Below, piece after piece: positions 11,769 to 23,844 of a stretch of DNA of 64,000 nt (position 1 is the stretch's first letter; every line of letters begins with the position of its first letter). This stretch comes from Pleodorina starrii (lineage: Eukaryota > Chlorophyta > Chlorophyceae > Chlamydomonadales > Volvocaceae), in the NCBI GenBank assembly GCA_030267565.1, contig BRXU01000012.1, forward strand, positions 1,424,501 through 1,488,500, in the 5' to 3' direction. The translations under genes and the position numbers were made by a program. The notes under the pieces are model-generated. The model made no database searches. It was given only the letters and a program-made list of their open reading frames with translations, and was not told the DNA's origin.

Positions 11769-11929
11769 AGCGTTCTCGGGAAGTGCTGTTTGTATATGTA
11801 CCAGTTTAGTCTCAAGTCTCAGGTCTAAGTCGGACTTAGACTTACCGGCCAAGTCTCGGTGGCCGACACAGGCCCAAGACAAGAGATTTGGATTGCAAAC
11901 AGCCATAAGGACCGTTGTACGCGCCGGGA

Positions 11930-12490
11930 CCGCGCCGGCTGGTTGGGAGGCGGTCCCGGCGGATCACCCCTTCCTCGCCAGCCAGGCGGGCCGTGTTGTG
12001 TTTGTCGGCCCTCCGGACTCTGTCTCCCCTCCCGGCCCCCCCTGACGGTTTCGGCGGGAGTGTTCCGTGGGCGCCTGTGTACTGCCCTGTGATTGTTCTT
12101 ACCCTTGCTTGCCGTGTGTGTGTGCTTGTCTTCGTCGCGGTGGGACCCCTTGTCCCGGGGTTGGCTCGGGTTTTGGTCGGCCCGGTGGCGCAGCAGGCTC
12201 GGTGCTGGGGACCTGGCGGCCCCTCTCTTGTTTGTCTGGTTTCGTTCTTCTTGAGCTGATTGCTGCAAGTGGCCCTCTCTGTGCTGCCCTGTGTTTCTGG
12301 GGTTCTGTGTCCCGATTTTTTCCGCTTTGCGCGTCGTGCGGGCTTGATGTTGGTGGGCCTTGGAGGCTTTGCTTTCGGCACCCCTCCGTGGGTGCCCCTG
12401 GGGTAGGATGAACAGTCCGTCTAGCATGTACGGCAGGGTACGGCTAGCAACCGATATGGACATCGGTTCCCCTTGTAATCCTTGCATATT
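11930..12490 (+). repeat. repeat family R2, copy a (body plus 3' end)
   Basis: The body at 11940-12110 (GGCGGTCCCGGCGG through CTGCCCTGTG) matches 60115-60275 closely. The end at 12400-12490 (GGTAGGATGAACAGT, GGCTAGCAACCG, GGTTCCCCTTGTAATCCTTG) matches short copies at 37009-37205, 37540-37690, 60005-60075 and 60770-60960. The minus-strand frames through it (arginine/proline-rich) are by-products of GC content. Class unknown. Confidence 0.65.
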
Positions 12491-14014
12491 AAATTCAGAT
12501 AACTACGCAGCTTCATTTATCCAATGTAAACAAATTTGAAGTCGTAAAAGTGTTCGCACTTGTGTTTTTTCCTGACAGCTGTGTTTGCACGGTTGCGCCA
12601 AAAACAAAGGATTGGTCATAATAGGGACGTGCCCATAACAGGGCTGCCTATCCGTACTAATCAAGCTTTTAGCCTAGAGGTTTTGGCACTCAGTGCCCAG
12701 TGGAGGAACCTGCAATGAGTGCTATTTTGATATGCTGAGGAGGTTTGAGGCATCACCTTTCTGGGCTGGGGAAGGGGTCGGCGCTGGGAGAGGGCGTTCT
12801 CACATGTGCGTGGGCACTGGGGTTTCGGAGCTTTCCTTGGGGAGTGGTGTTGGGCGGCAGTGTACAGCTGTGGGCTGCGCTTGCTAGCGCACCGATGCAC
12901 GCCAGTCAGATAGTTTGTGCTCCGCTGTGGCGCCGCGTTCTTACGCTGAGCGGCCCAGGGGTGGCCGGTCCTAGCGCGCGCCTGTGCACGGACTTCGTTG
13001 CTTGCCATTGCGCGCGGTCTGCAAACTTTGCTCGGTCACTTGTCGCGGGTGGTTGGTGCTCTCTGCAGCGAACACAGTCCGTGCCTTTCTTTGTGTCTGT
13101 CCCGCGCGCGGGTGTTGGACGGGCCCTGAAGCCCCTATGGAGCCCGCTTCTTATGGCGTCCTTAATGTGTTGGGCCTGGCATCCATGTTTTGGACGTCTT
13201 TTTCGAGGCATGCCCCGACCGCACATGAAGATTTTGAAAGAAGGGCAGCTGACTACTTCCAGCGTAACTGCGAGTTAAATATCGACCGGTAGAACCCTGC
13301 TGCCAAACGGACGGAGAGGACGATCGCGCACCGACGTTCGGACCTTGCAACCATTTACAACTGTTGGGAACTTCCTACTACTTGCCTTGCCTGAGAACAT
13401 ACCGTCGTCCTCACATACACAGCACCTACCTCTACCTGTCCATATTCCCGATGCCTAGGCTAATGCGTTGCTTCCGCTGGCACCCTACACACGGTCTGCT
13501 CACACAAAAAGCGGGACTGCGGCGGCCCTGAACTTGTTACATTAACCCCCCCCGTTGCGGCGGTACGGGTCAAGGTAACGCTCCAGCGTCGCGGTACTGC
13601 GCGGAAGAACCCTGCGTCAAGTCGGGCGGCTGCACGCACGAACTTCCAGCTGTACACGAATTAGGTCGGCTCTGGGTTCGCCTATTCCACCGAACATTGC
13701 AAACGACGCAGCTCTCTGTGTTCCTTCGTTCAGCGCACGTTACAGATGACTTCCCAGGCGATTCCAGCGCAGCTGAAATAAAAACGCCAGCACACACACA
13801 GGCCGTCTTGCATTCCCTACCCAGAGTGCGTCAATTATCGACGCAATGAGACCAGGCGAAGTTGCGAATCCTGTGAGACTCTTCCACACAGTGAAGTTCT
13901 ACCACATTGGGAGACACCCACGCCAGCCCGCAGAAAGGATACCCCCTCTACAAATCTCTTCTGTCAGATTGATGACAAATCCGACGCTGCTTGATCGTCT
14001 TTAGCGATGCGGAG
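12491..14014. other. spacer downstream of V-ATPase subunit c
   Basis: No gene was recognised. Open frames at 12660-13300 overlap on both strands and share no known motif. TTACA at 13740-13744 (TGTAA on the minus strand) lies 271 bases after the V-ATPase stop and is the likely polyadenylation signal of that gene. Confidence 0.4.
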
Positions 14015-14946
14015 TTATTCCGCAGTGGCAGCAGCGCCAGCCTTGGACGAGAGAATAATACCGACTGCAGCGACAAACAGATATTCAGTCAAGTCCTGGG
14101 CGAGACGCGAGAAGAGAAGGCATCGTGCCCGCTTAGGGCGCGCACTTACCGATGAGGCCGTACAGAGCCAGCGCCTCAGCAAAAATGAGAATCAGAATCA
14201 TACCGACGAAGAGCTTCGGTTGCTGCGCATTCGCCCTGCGGATGCGGGCGCCGGTTGAGACTGTTGGTTAACCTCAGCCGCCCACTTCAATTTACATACA
14301 TACTAACCTACCTGACACCGGCGTCACCAACAATGCCAATGGCCATGCCAGCAGCCAAGCCCGCGAGTCCACAAGCCAGACCGGATGCCAGGTGCGCGAA
14401 GCCGTCGAACAGCTGGTACTTGGCTGGGTTGACTGCAGGTAATTAGTTGTATCGAGTTATCTTCTAGTTGAACAATGCTCGTGGGTCGAGCCCAAGCCTC
14501 ACCGCCGGTGGAGATGATCACAGCGATAATCAAACCGTAGATGCCCAGCACACCAGCCATGACCACGGGAACGATGCTTTTCATCACCAGCTCAGGGCGC
14601 ATGACACCCATGGACGCAATGCCCACGCCAGACTTGGCGGTACCATAAGCAGCGCCCATGCCTACGCCAGAAGTTTGGGCGGCGAGGGCTTAAGCAGGGC
14701 CAAAAGCCACCACATGATAAACTCCAGCAACGTCATTAGCAACAATGCGCGCGGGTGTCGCGGCGTGATTGCCCTGGGCAGAAGGCTGCTTTTCTCCAAC
14801 AAGAAGGTGCATCGTTACCCCGAAATGCCTAACTCACAAGAGAACACAAGGGCCGCAGCAGCGCCAATGAAGCCGAAGAAAGGTGCAGTGGCCTGGATAT
14901 CGGTCGAGCCAGACTGAAGGAGAGCGCGGTAGTGTAGGTCAGCCAT
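14015..14946 (-). CDS. V-type H+-ATPase 16-kDa proteolipid, subunit c
   Basis: The c subunit forms the proton-carrying ring in the Vo sector of the vacuolar ATPase. Five exons join in phase to 174 residues: 14946-14838, 14661-14503, 14432-14312, 14235-14150 and 14064-14015. The protein shows four membrane helices in the standard order: [17 protein letters not shown]; then [20 protein letters not shown] leading into [17 protein letters not shown]; a third helix ([21 protein letters not shown]); and the fourth, [20 protein letters not shown], which holds the essential proton-binding glutamate (FAEALALYG). The length is the family norm plus a slightly longer N-terminus. It is transcribed divergently from the 14-3-3 gene, with an 890-bp shared upstream region. 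Confidence 0.97.
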
Positions 14947-15835
14947 TTTGCAAATGGCACAGGCCAAGGAACCAGGCACTAACGATAAAGGATGCAATAG
15001 AACGACAGTTAAGGAAAAAGTAGCTTTAAGAAAGGCTGTGGGAGCATAACGTTCTTTTTAGGACGATGCAAAGTACGGCAGAAGGGACAACAACACTTTC
15101 TTTTGGCGAATCCCAAGCGCAACCTGTATGGGTGATATAATTTGACCGCACGTCTTCACAGCGGTCATGTGAACTTTGAGTCAGGCCACAGATCGACCCC
15201 GGACCCCCCATCCGGTGAATGTCAAAGCACACATTCCAGACCTCTAATTAAAGCATTGGCTTCCCGAGTTCGCAAATCATGCCGGAATTCTTTTTCAATG
15301 CAACCCAATTTGTGCAGCCCTTCCCAGCACCAGCCTCAAACTCCATGTGTGCCAGCGTTGGAAAATGGGCCCTTGAGCTTTCCCGCCTGTGTTGCGTTCA
15401 TTACTTATGTGGCAGTTATACAGGCATGGGCGTTCTCAATCGGATTAACACTAAGAACCGACGTCTGTCCCGAGAAGTCCGCCCCGGAACGCGGTCTCTA
15501 CACGATAGCATATGTTGGCAGTTTCCTTGATTCAATGCATGCCGCGTGACAACGCAGGGTTGGAAGACGCAGGCGCTCCCGCTGAGGAAGTCATGCTGCA
15601 ACTGTACCGCCAACACTGTAGAAGCACCCATTTGCAAATTAATTTCTGGACAAAAACTGTGGACCAGGTTTTACTGGACGGCCCTCTCAATTCTTCCACT
15701 TCAAGGGTGCCGTACACGGCCCGCGTATTTTCCCCTGTTAATGCACGCTTTCTTCTGGTGATGTCGTCGTCTTATGCGTTTTGTTTCAACAAGTAAGCGA
15801 TCCGTGGTGCTTTCACTCCTTCTACATTAGCAGCG

Positions 15836-16667
15836 ATGGCAGCAGAGAGCACCTCTCGTGAATTGGCGCTATACAGCGCCAAGATCGCCGAGCAGTCGGA
15901 GCGCTACCAGGACATGGTTGAGGAAATGAAGAAGGTGGCTGTGCTGGCGACCGAGCAGGAGCTTACCGTCGAGGAGCGCAATTTGTTGTCCGTCTCATAC
16001 AAGAACCTCGTCGGCTCCCGCCGCGCAAGCTGGCGCATCCTGCAGAGCATTGAGCAGAGCGAGCTGTCCAAGGGGAACGAGAAGCGTGTTGCCATGATCA
16101 AGAAGTATCGCTCGGTTGTGGAGGGCGAGCTGGACAAAATCTGCCAGGAGATCCTGGACTTGTTGGACCAGTACCTTGTTCCCAGCGCCCAGACCACCGA
16201 GGCCGCCGTATTTTACCTGAAGATGAAAGCGGACTACCATCGCTACCTCTCGGAGTATAAGGTTGACGAGGCGAAGTCGGCGGCCGCAGCGAAGACCTTG
16301 CAGGCCTACGAGGAAGCCCAGAGGAGGGCTGATGAGCTGCCGACCACGAACCCGATCAGGTGGGTTGCGTGTTTGTTTGGCAAAGTGCATGGACGAGAAG
16401 CGGCACTAACTTGTGTCGGTGTTTTCTCCCGGGTTGCACTTCAGGCTCGGCCTGGCTCTCAACTTCTCCGTCTTCTACTACGAGGTTATGAACCAGCCGG
16501 GCCTCGCTTGCAATCTTGCGAAGAAGGCATTTGACGAAGCCATTTCCGACCTCGACTCGCTGGGCGAGGATTCTTACAAGGATAGCGCGTTGATCATGCA
16601 GCTGCTCCGCGACAACCTCACCCTTTGGACGTCCGAAATGCAGGACGAGGACAAGAACCGCAACTGA
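15836..16667 (+). CDS. 14-3-3 protein
   Basis: 14-3-3 proteins are dimeric phosphoserine/phosphothreonine adaptors of the cytosol and nucleus. Two exons, 15836-16359 and 16445-16667, with an 85-bp intron (GTGGGT..TTCAG), give 248 residues, the usual length. Family signatures are complete: [20 protein letters not shown] (dimer and phosphopeptide groove, with Lys and Arg ligands), [29 protein letters not shown] spanning the splice, and [20 protein letters not shown] near the end. The C-terminal tail is short and acidic ([10 protein letters not shown]). The start is the first ATG. A TGTAA polyadenylation signal lies at 16809-16813. Confidence 0.98.
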
Positions 16668-16808
16668 GCGTATGTGGATAACAGTAGCGTAACACGTGTC
16701 GGCCTTTGTCCTGCGCACCGTCTCGACGTACCTGAATGGTACTCGTGACGGGTCTGGGTCGACAGAACTGCTGGTCGTTTGTTCCGGATTGCTCCCGTGC
16801 ATTCGCGC

Positions 16809-16813
16809 TGTAA
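16809..16813 (+). terminator. TGTAA polyadenylation signal of the 14-3-3 gene
   Basis: TGTAA is the standard near-upstream polyadenylation element in volvocine algae. This one lies 142 bases after the stop codon. Confidence 0.55.
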
Positions 16814-16819
16814 CACGGC

Positions 16820-17780
16820 GATAAACCCGTGTCTAAGTTGTTCCGCATTCCTTTAGGTGGTGGTTGGAAATGATGCAAAGGACACTTGCGAAACTCTTTG
16901 TGTGGGGGAGGGTGTGCAAGGTTAGCAGGGTAATGGGGCGCCGGCGTGTGGCCGAAGGGTTCAGGTTGGTTGGACGATTTATTTCAGACTCCAATTGTAG
17001 GTATAGTTGGCAGACACCATGCTTGAGGTCTCGACTGGGGTCGAAGTACTGCTTCTTGGCTAAGTGTAAGGAAGAGCGTGCGAGTCCCTCCCTCCCCGGG
17101 TTTAATCGGGTGACATCGTCGAGTCCGGTGCCTCTAGCAATCCTGGGAATTTGTTGCATGGTCACATGTGGGCTTGCGCAGTTCATTCGGCCGGGGTTGT
17201 GTAGTTTTATTGTCCCTGGGGAGCAGTCGCGTAGCAGTCGCGTGTCCGTATCATTCTTTTAGGGAGAGTTCATGTCGTGTCTTGGTCTCAGGTCCGTGCG
17301 AGGAGCTGCACGATTCCTAATCGCTTTTTTAGGTAGGGAAGGTGTCAGCGCGGCTTTATCGAGTAAGAGTCGAGCATCACCAGGCTGATACATCACTTTG
17401 TTGGGAGGTGTTATTTTCACCCACGGCCGGTGCAGTCCACGGCCCGTTTGCTCTTTCCCAAGTCTTGAGCCCACTTCACTACCACTACAACTTCGTACTT
17501 GAGGCCGCAGAGTAGCAGGGATGCTGCCGGCATCGCAACAGCAGCATAAATTTATAACTTCGTGCTAGGGGCCCATATACGCTACCTGCCATCAACAGCG
17601 GGCCATCATCTTTGCGTAACGAGACGGCTGCATCACACTTAGACATGCCACCACCGATGCTGCTCCTCATGACAGTGCTCCTCCGCGCAAGGAAGACACA
17701 AAAAATTGGGCGGCATCCATTTTTGAAAAACCCTAAAACCCAACCCCTCTACAGTCATCACTCCCTACCATTTAATTAAT
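16820..17780. other. spacer, nothing recognised
   Basis: No gene, repeat or RNA was recognised between the 14-3-3 3' end and the repeat that starts near 17785. Frames on both strands are short and without motif. Confidence 0.4.
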
Positions 17781-17784
17781 TACA

Positions 17785-17950
17785 GAGGAGCTGGATAACA
17801 GCTACATAGTGCGATCGCACGACTCTGTGGGTCTAATGTTCAATATAACATCTAGACCAGGCCACTAACCAATTCACGGGCGAATTCGCCTCATTGGAAA
17901 GGGAACCCACTTTGGGAGATAAATGTCTTCGACTACGTGTGCCAATTCCG
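17785..17950 (+). repeat. dispersed repeat pair, first member (second at 18675-18815)
   Basis: GGATAACAGCTACATAGTG, CCAGGCCACTAACCAA, CGCCTCATTGGAAAGGGA and ATGTCTTCGACTACGTG occur in the same order here and at 18675-18815, with small indels and about 90 percent identity by eye. In both places the repeat is followed by minus-strand LINE-like 3' coding debris, so it is probably the 3' end of the same retroelement family. Confidence 0.65.
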
Positions 17951-18060
17951 ATTCCCTGAAACGAAACGGTACCCAGGCTAGCGAAGGGGGAGGCAAAAGG
18001 GAATCGGAGTCAAGGCAAAACCTCCCCCGCTCTGGGACCGGCCTAAAGACGAGCACACGT
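17935..18060 (-). repeat. repeat family R3, copy a
   Basis: The reverse complement matches 40128-40255 on the plus strand (TTTAGGCCGGTCCCA, GCGGGGGAGGTTTTGCCTTGA, TTTTGCCTCCCCC, CGCTAGCCTGGG, GGGAATC). It is nested next to the 17785 repeat. Confidence 0.6.
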
Positions 18061-18178
18061 ATTCTGCAACTACCCACGTACGTACGAAAGGAGCAAAAGA
18101 ACAGCGGTGTACCCCACGATATTGCACAAATAGCAAACAACCAAACCAAACCCTATCCTTCTTGTTATGTCCAACATA

Positions 18179-18535
18179 TCATTCGTTATGCGTTTCCGGC
18201 AATGAGCAGACGATTTGTTCAGATCCATTCCGTGAAAGGAACGGATGGTTTGACGGAACCATATCCCAACCCCGCAAAGGAATATCCTGCGCCGCAAAGG
18301 CAGTCAAACGTCCCCAAAAATCCGCTACCACTGTTGCGCTTATCTTGTTTAGGACCGGAGATGTAAGGGTATCTCCACCGCCCTCCCTATACCGGTACAA
18401 CGATCGCCTTCCCACGTCAAGCGCGCTTATCGCTGCCAGGCACACAACCTCCCAAACATACTTATGTACCGTCAAAGGGGGACTGGCTAGCCAAACGCTC
18501 TTTCTATCCATCATCGTGCCTACCATGTCCCCCAT
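18179..18535 (-). pseudogene. LINE-like ORF 3' fragment
   Basis: The minus-strand frame reads VWEVVCLAAISALDVGRR, then ISATVVADFWGRLTAF and WDMVPSNHPFL. A diverged relative sits at 18918-19340 (VWDVVCLAVVSALERGRA). This pattern resembles the C-terminal end of chlorophyte L1-type LINE ORF2 proteins, downstream of the reverse transcriptase. No RT core is nearby in frame, so this is a truncated copy. Confidence 0.45.
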
Positions 18536-18674
18536 GACGTTGTCGTCGGTGCAATTCAGGCCTCAATCGGCCCTCTCAGACTTGGATTCGGCTTCGGACC
18601 GGTCTCGCCCGGATTCAGGTCGGCTTCGCGTGAACCCACCCTTTTCTGCCTACATGTGAAACATTAATTATAAA

Positions 18675-18815
18675 AGAAGCTGCATAACAGCTACATAGTG
18701 AGCCAATAGGACATCTAAACCAGGCCACTAACCAAATTCACCGGCAAAATCGCCTCATTGGAAAGGGATCCCACGCTGAGAAATGGGGATTGAATGTCTT
18801 CGACTACGTGGCGGC
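18675..18815 (+). repeat. dispersed repeat pair, second member (first at 17785-17950)
   Basis: See the entry at 17785. The common blocks are in the same order; this copy reads CACGCTGAGAAATGGGGATTG before the shared ATGTCTTCGACTACGTG. Confidence 0.65.
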
Positions 18816-18904
18816 CCCCACTGGTTCTGCTTCAGTCCTCCCGTAGCGGAGGCATGGCGCCAGCTCAGTGGAGCTCTGAGTTGGCGTTTCGCTTGGGTAG
18901 CGCT

Positions 18905-19340
18905 CCCTAATACCTTTCTATGCCATGCCATGCTTCTGCAGCTCCACCCCGCGTTGTAAGCCTTCTCGGACAAACATGCCACCTTGAACCTCCACAAGCA
19001 GCCCCTCTGGCGCGTCGCCCTTGATGGCTTCCCGTTTTTTGCCATGCATCGCCAACGCGCCTTTGTCGGCACGGCACTCTGTTGCTCGTGCGGGGTGAAG
19101 ACCCGGGACCTTCACCCACCCGCTACAGGGGAACATTCTGGCTAGGCGAAGGACCGCAGCCAAGCCCACAGGTCGGCAATTACAGCGACAATGATGCGCC
19201 GTACAACCCCAAAAGGGGCAACACCACCACCAACGCGCGCAGTGTACAGCAGTTGCCCGGCCTCGCTCCAAAGCAGACACAACGGCTAGACAGACGACGT
19301 CCCAAACCCGCGGGTGCATGCCAGGGTACGGTGCAACCAC
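18905..19340 (-). pseudogene. LINE-like ORF 3' fragment, second diverged copy
   Basis: The frame shares VWDVVCLA-VSALE-GR with the fragment at 18179-18535 and then diverges, with likely frameshifts. As there, it lies directly upstream (on the minus strand) of a copy of the 17785/18675 repeat. Confidence 0.4.
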
Positions 19341-19508
19341 CCGAAGGTCGTGGCATCATGCGCATCGTCGGGAGCCGCGGTCAGCTTGAGGCCGAGCTCG
19401 TCCTTAAGGGCACACGCGACAATGCAGTTTCAAAAATGATGCACACGGGGCTACACTCCGGAAGTGGTCATCAAAGCGTCGGGAAAGCCAAGATGGTCAG
19501 CCCCTGCA

Positions 19509-19513
19509 TTACA
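19509..19513 (-). terminator. TGTAA polyadenylation signal of RGP1
   Basis: TTACA on the plus strand, 56 bases after the RGP1 stop codon. Confidence 0.5.
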
Positions 19514-19568
19514 GTGGATCAGTAGGTCAACCGCACTGCGATAGCCGTAACAACTGCACCAGGCGAAC

Positions 19569-22500
19569 CTATCGAGGCGTCGCAATTGGAGATCGCAGGT
19601 GCAGCGGCAATGTCCAGATAAGCTGCTCCAGCGGGGGTCGGAGTGGGTGCACACGCTTGTCGGCAGACATGAAGTTCATCCGTGGCCCCACGGTCAGCTC
19701 AAAGCGCAGTACCCAGCGCAAGGAAACCATCGGTGTGCGAAAGGATGGTGTCGCCGTCATCGGCAGTGTTATAACGAACGATGTGAGCGCCGTGTCGTTA
19801 GTCAGCTCGTTGTACTCGGCGTGGAGCCGTCGTATAATGTACGGCGACCCGCTGGTCGTCGTGCCGCCGTCCCACTTGCTCTGCAGGATCCAGATGGTGC
19901 ACGCACGAGTACAAATGAATGACATTGGGAGAGGCCAAGCATCCGAACATGCGCACAAAAGAATCTCAGCTTCCGGGTTGGCCGCATGAAACCTCGTAAA
20001 TTAGAGATCATCGAGTACACGGAGCCGGAGTTAAACCTGGGCTTCCCCATCCCCCGTTACAACGGTATACCTAACTTCGCACCTGCGGCCTACACTCTGG
20101 GGACAGCACCTCCTCGGTCTCAAGCAGCGCCGTAGCATTGTAGCACGTAGTGGGAAGCCGATCGGTGCCCGTCTGCCCTGGCCAGCGGGAGGTTGGACCA
20201 GCGGCTTGCAGTTGCCTGAAGTCCAGCACGCCGCCGAAAGTGGCGCCTGGCTGCAGCGGTGCCTCCAACGGGGCCTGTGTCGAGGCAGATTGGCGTTTGA
20301 CATGCGCATGGACATCATAGCGGTGATCAAAAGGGGCGCTTTAAAGCACAACACGGATAAGCATGAGCCCGGTATAATCATACGTCCTAAGTAGTCCTTG
20401 CTACCGTGTGCCACGACAGACGCAATACACGACATTCCTCCGAGAATCGCCCTGGTGTCACGTTCACATAGAGCATGCATGGGCCATGCCACCTCAGGCG
20501 CGTCTGGATACTCTCCCTGGCCTGACCGCCTTACGTGTAACAAGAGCCGAAGCAGCGGCTGGTCTCCAACGTTGAGCATGTACACTTTGCCAAACAGCGA
20601 GCTGCGACGACTGGGTTGCCGCGTGAAGGCCGTCAACCCGCCAGCGCCGCTGGACAACTGCCGTTGGACATGCGGCGGCGGCTGTGCTGGCGTTAAGCAT
20701 GCGCTGCTGCTCACATCGGGGAGATCTGAGAGCCCGTTGGAGCTAGATGGCTGGCAGCCCTGCCCGTTCTCCGCGTCTGAGTCAGTGTCCGTGGCGAGAA
20801 GAGAATGCGCTGGAAATGATGCATCAAAAGGCCGGTTGACGCCAAAAGGAATCACTCCTCGCGGAATCAGGGCACAGCCTGCAGCAGTCTTCTGTGCTGG
20901 ACCGTCCGCCACACGTGAGGAGCATCCGAACAGCTGATTGGATACATCACCGCCACCGATCTCTTGCCGCCGAATCCTGCAGGGTATCACCAACCGGACT
21001 CAGCCCATGAAGCCTGTCAGTAACAAATGCGACGGGGCCATGCCCCATCACTCATACAGAAGTATGGCGGGGCCATTTCCATGCATTGCTCAATGAAAGT
21101 CATCGCCCCACCAATGGCCAACGCGCGGTAGAGATGCGAGGGTTCAACAAGGCCGACCATCTCTGTTTGGTGGCAGTACTACAGGCAGATAGTAGCTGAG
21201 CGCAGGAGGGCATACCACGGCGGATGCGGTTGCGGCTGTGCTAGGAGATTTGCCGAATAATCCGACAAGGTAACGCGCATTGTGTTCCCTGCGCCACTGA
21301 TGATCCGGCAGACTTCTGCGAATCTCCCTCGTACCGCTCCAGGCCGTTGAATCGGCCCGAGGACTTATGCCTCATATTTCCAGATAATCCAGAGCATGCA
21401 CGCTGTCTGGCGTCCCTATGACGGATTCCTTCCGTCGGGTTGTAACGCCCCCTTTTCGAGAACGTCGGGATTTGGGTACCAATCAGCGCCCGATGGGTTA
21501 TACTGTGCCGTGCCGGCTCCAGCCTTTCGGTCTTAACTTTTGTCACCCCGAATCCTGCAGAGCCGCCGTACACAGCAGCTGATGGGCAAAGGCGATTTAC
21601 TCCCTCCTACACACGCATCTTCCGGGGCCATCCGCCATGGCCGCTTCCTCACATCAACCCGTTAAACAAACCCATAATAAATATCAATTATCACCGCGGC
21701 ATCCCCACGGTCTGGTCGTCCTGTGACAAGGAGACCAGCAGACGCCAGCCACATTTGCCAGGACTACTGCAGTGGTGGTGCCCCCATCCTTGTATCAAGC
21801 CCGCTATGCCTCGCCCTGATCCCGCCCGAACACCATTCCTTCCACACCTGCATTTGCGGCCGAGGCCATAGTCGCACATCGGTACATCACCGTCATCGAC
21901 GCCGGCGCTGCCCGACCCGCCGTATGCATTGCCGGCGGCTGGCCCCAGCGGCGTCGCATGCAGTGGCATACCGGCCACCGCTGAGGCAGGCAATCCTCCG
22001 CCACCAGCGCCGCTGAGGTGAAAGTGGCCCTCCTCCGCTTTTCTGCCCGCAGCTCCTGCGTCGACGCCTTTGCCCTTCCGCTCGTTTAGCAGGGACGGAT
22101 TGTCGCTGCCCGCCAGACCACCTGGTCCTGTCCCGAGACCACAGATGCTGTGGTCTGACGAGCTTGCGCGGCGGTCCAGTGAGCTTGCCGCGCTCAGCGG
22201 TATGCCTACGGGCACGCTGGTGCTGGGCCAGACAGTAAGGTTGGTGGACGCGGTCGTCTCGTACACCACGGCGTCCAGCTTCCCTGTGCATGCAAAATCA
22301 GATTCTGTAATCGCCGGGAGTATGCGGCAGCCCATCAAGACTCCGACGGCAGTTCCACATAGCTTGCTAGCCAAAACCCAATCTTTCAACTTGGGCGATT
22401 AACAGGGCGAGAACGAAGTTTGCATGGCGCGTGTCGACCGTGCACCAATGAAGGCAACTGCACCCACGCACCTCGCTGCACCTCATACACGGCTTTGACG

Positions 22501-23844
22501 TGGATCATGTAGAAGAATCGCACGGCACTTCCGCGGAAGGTAGGCGGCAGCACCAAAGGCAGACGGAACCTGACGGACGGAGAGGGTGGCAATATGCAGT
22601 AGTTGCTAATAGGGCGAACATACCGCAGTATTGAACCAAGACATGTCCTGTTGTGTAACTCCATTCGTAATGGTGCCGACTGCCTTTCAGCACATTCGGC
22701 CCGCCTTGTCCGTGTCATACGGTGATGTCACAAATCCCCCCCCCCACAAACGCTTCTGCCTAGCCCTCGCCAAACTGCGCCCCGTTATGATGAGGAAGCT
22801 CACGTGTCACATATGACCCAGCCCTTGTACAAACCTTACGTCGTTCCCTCCCCTCAGGAAACTGAGGGGCCGCTTCCGTAACTCCTCCACGAAGACCTCG
22901 AGACGCCCATGCCCCATTACCATCCGACCGCTCACCTTAAACTGAAAGTTTGCACAACGTGCGGGGCCAGGATCTTATCGCTGACCAGAACCGCAGACTC
23001 GGTCGAAAATATGCTGCGGACTCGTTTCTGCGCAAATCGACGGAAATGAACGGAGCCGCAGTCGGCTGTATGTTGGGCCAGGCATTTCCCGTAAGCCTTC
23101 CATCTGCATACAAGGTCCTGAGCACAAATAAGCCGGCGATACCACCACGCGAGTCAACGCCCCCTTCATTTTCAAACTCCGTCAATGACACTGGGTCCCG
23201 TTGCTTGCTACTAAAATGGCGATCTGTCAAGCCTCAGGCGGGTGTGGAGCCCCTCCTCTGCAGTCGCAAGACCATGACCGTTACAACGTGGAAGCAGTTA
23301 GTGCGGCTAAACCCTGTGTGAAAGCTTACTCCCATCGTGCCAATCCCCGTCCCCCAACCCCAGCAAGTCACTCGGCGCACGCTTCCCGATGCACAAGGCC
23401 CAAGAGGCAAGCAAGTGCAAACTCGCGGCCCACGGTCCTGTCCCATTTAAACCGCGACTTTGTGCGCAGCCCGCTTTGTTCCACGTGGTGTGGCACAACA
23501 GCTGTGACGCAGGAGTAGAGACGTACCCTCGAATCTGTGACGTCCGGCAGCACCTCCGGATGATGCAAGCGGTGAACAAAATTCGAATCCGTCCGCTCGG
23601 ATCCATTGGCCTGGAAGCTCAACTCCTTGATGTGAAGAACCACAGGTTCTGTAGAAGCGGGACCCGTTTCGTGCAATACGTTTTCCGTCTCATTGAAGAT
23701 CTGCACGCGGACAATATCACATTACTACAGGCAGATGATAGTCGTGTTGTGTTTCTAATTGCCTCGTACCTGGACACATACGTGAACAACCTCGCCAGGC
23801 AGGAAGTATGTCTTGCTAAGCGTGAGGTTAACTTGAAGGGCCAT
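19569..23844 (-). CDS. RGP1: RGP1-like protein, Golgi Rab-GEF complex subunit
   Basis: RGP1 pairs with RIC1 to activate Rab6/Ypt6 at the Golgi during retrograde transport. Eight exons fit in phase to 638 residues: 23844-23770, 23700-23527, 23027-22936, 22569-22482, 22389-21848, 20976-20535, 20274-20083 and 19880-19569. Arrestin-like signatures appear in order: MALQVNLTLSKTYFLPGEVV at the N-terminus, IFSTESAVLVSDKILAPH, RFRLPLVLPPTFRGSAVRFF (the strongest RGP1 block), GKVYMLNVGDQPLLRLLLH, PLQPGATFGGVLDFRQLQ, TSFVITLPMTATPSFRTPMV followed by SLRWVLRFEL, and a final PPLEQLIWTLPLHL. The middle (exons 5 and 6) carries a long, low-complexity Gly/Ser/Pro linker absent from shorter relatives. The exon 5 acceptor (CCCAAG, 22390) is inferred from phase and a pyrimidine tract and is the weakest join. 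The gene is divergent from the LOV kinase across a 3.5-kb spacer. Confidence 0.85.
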
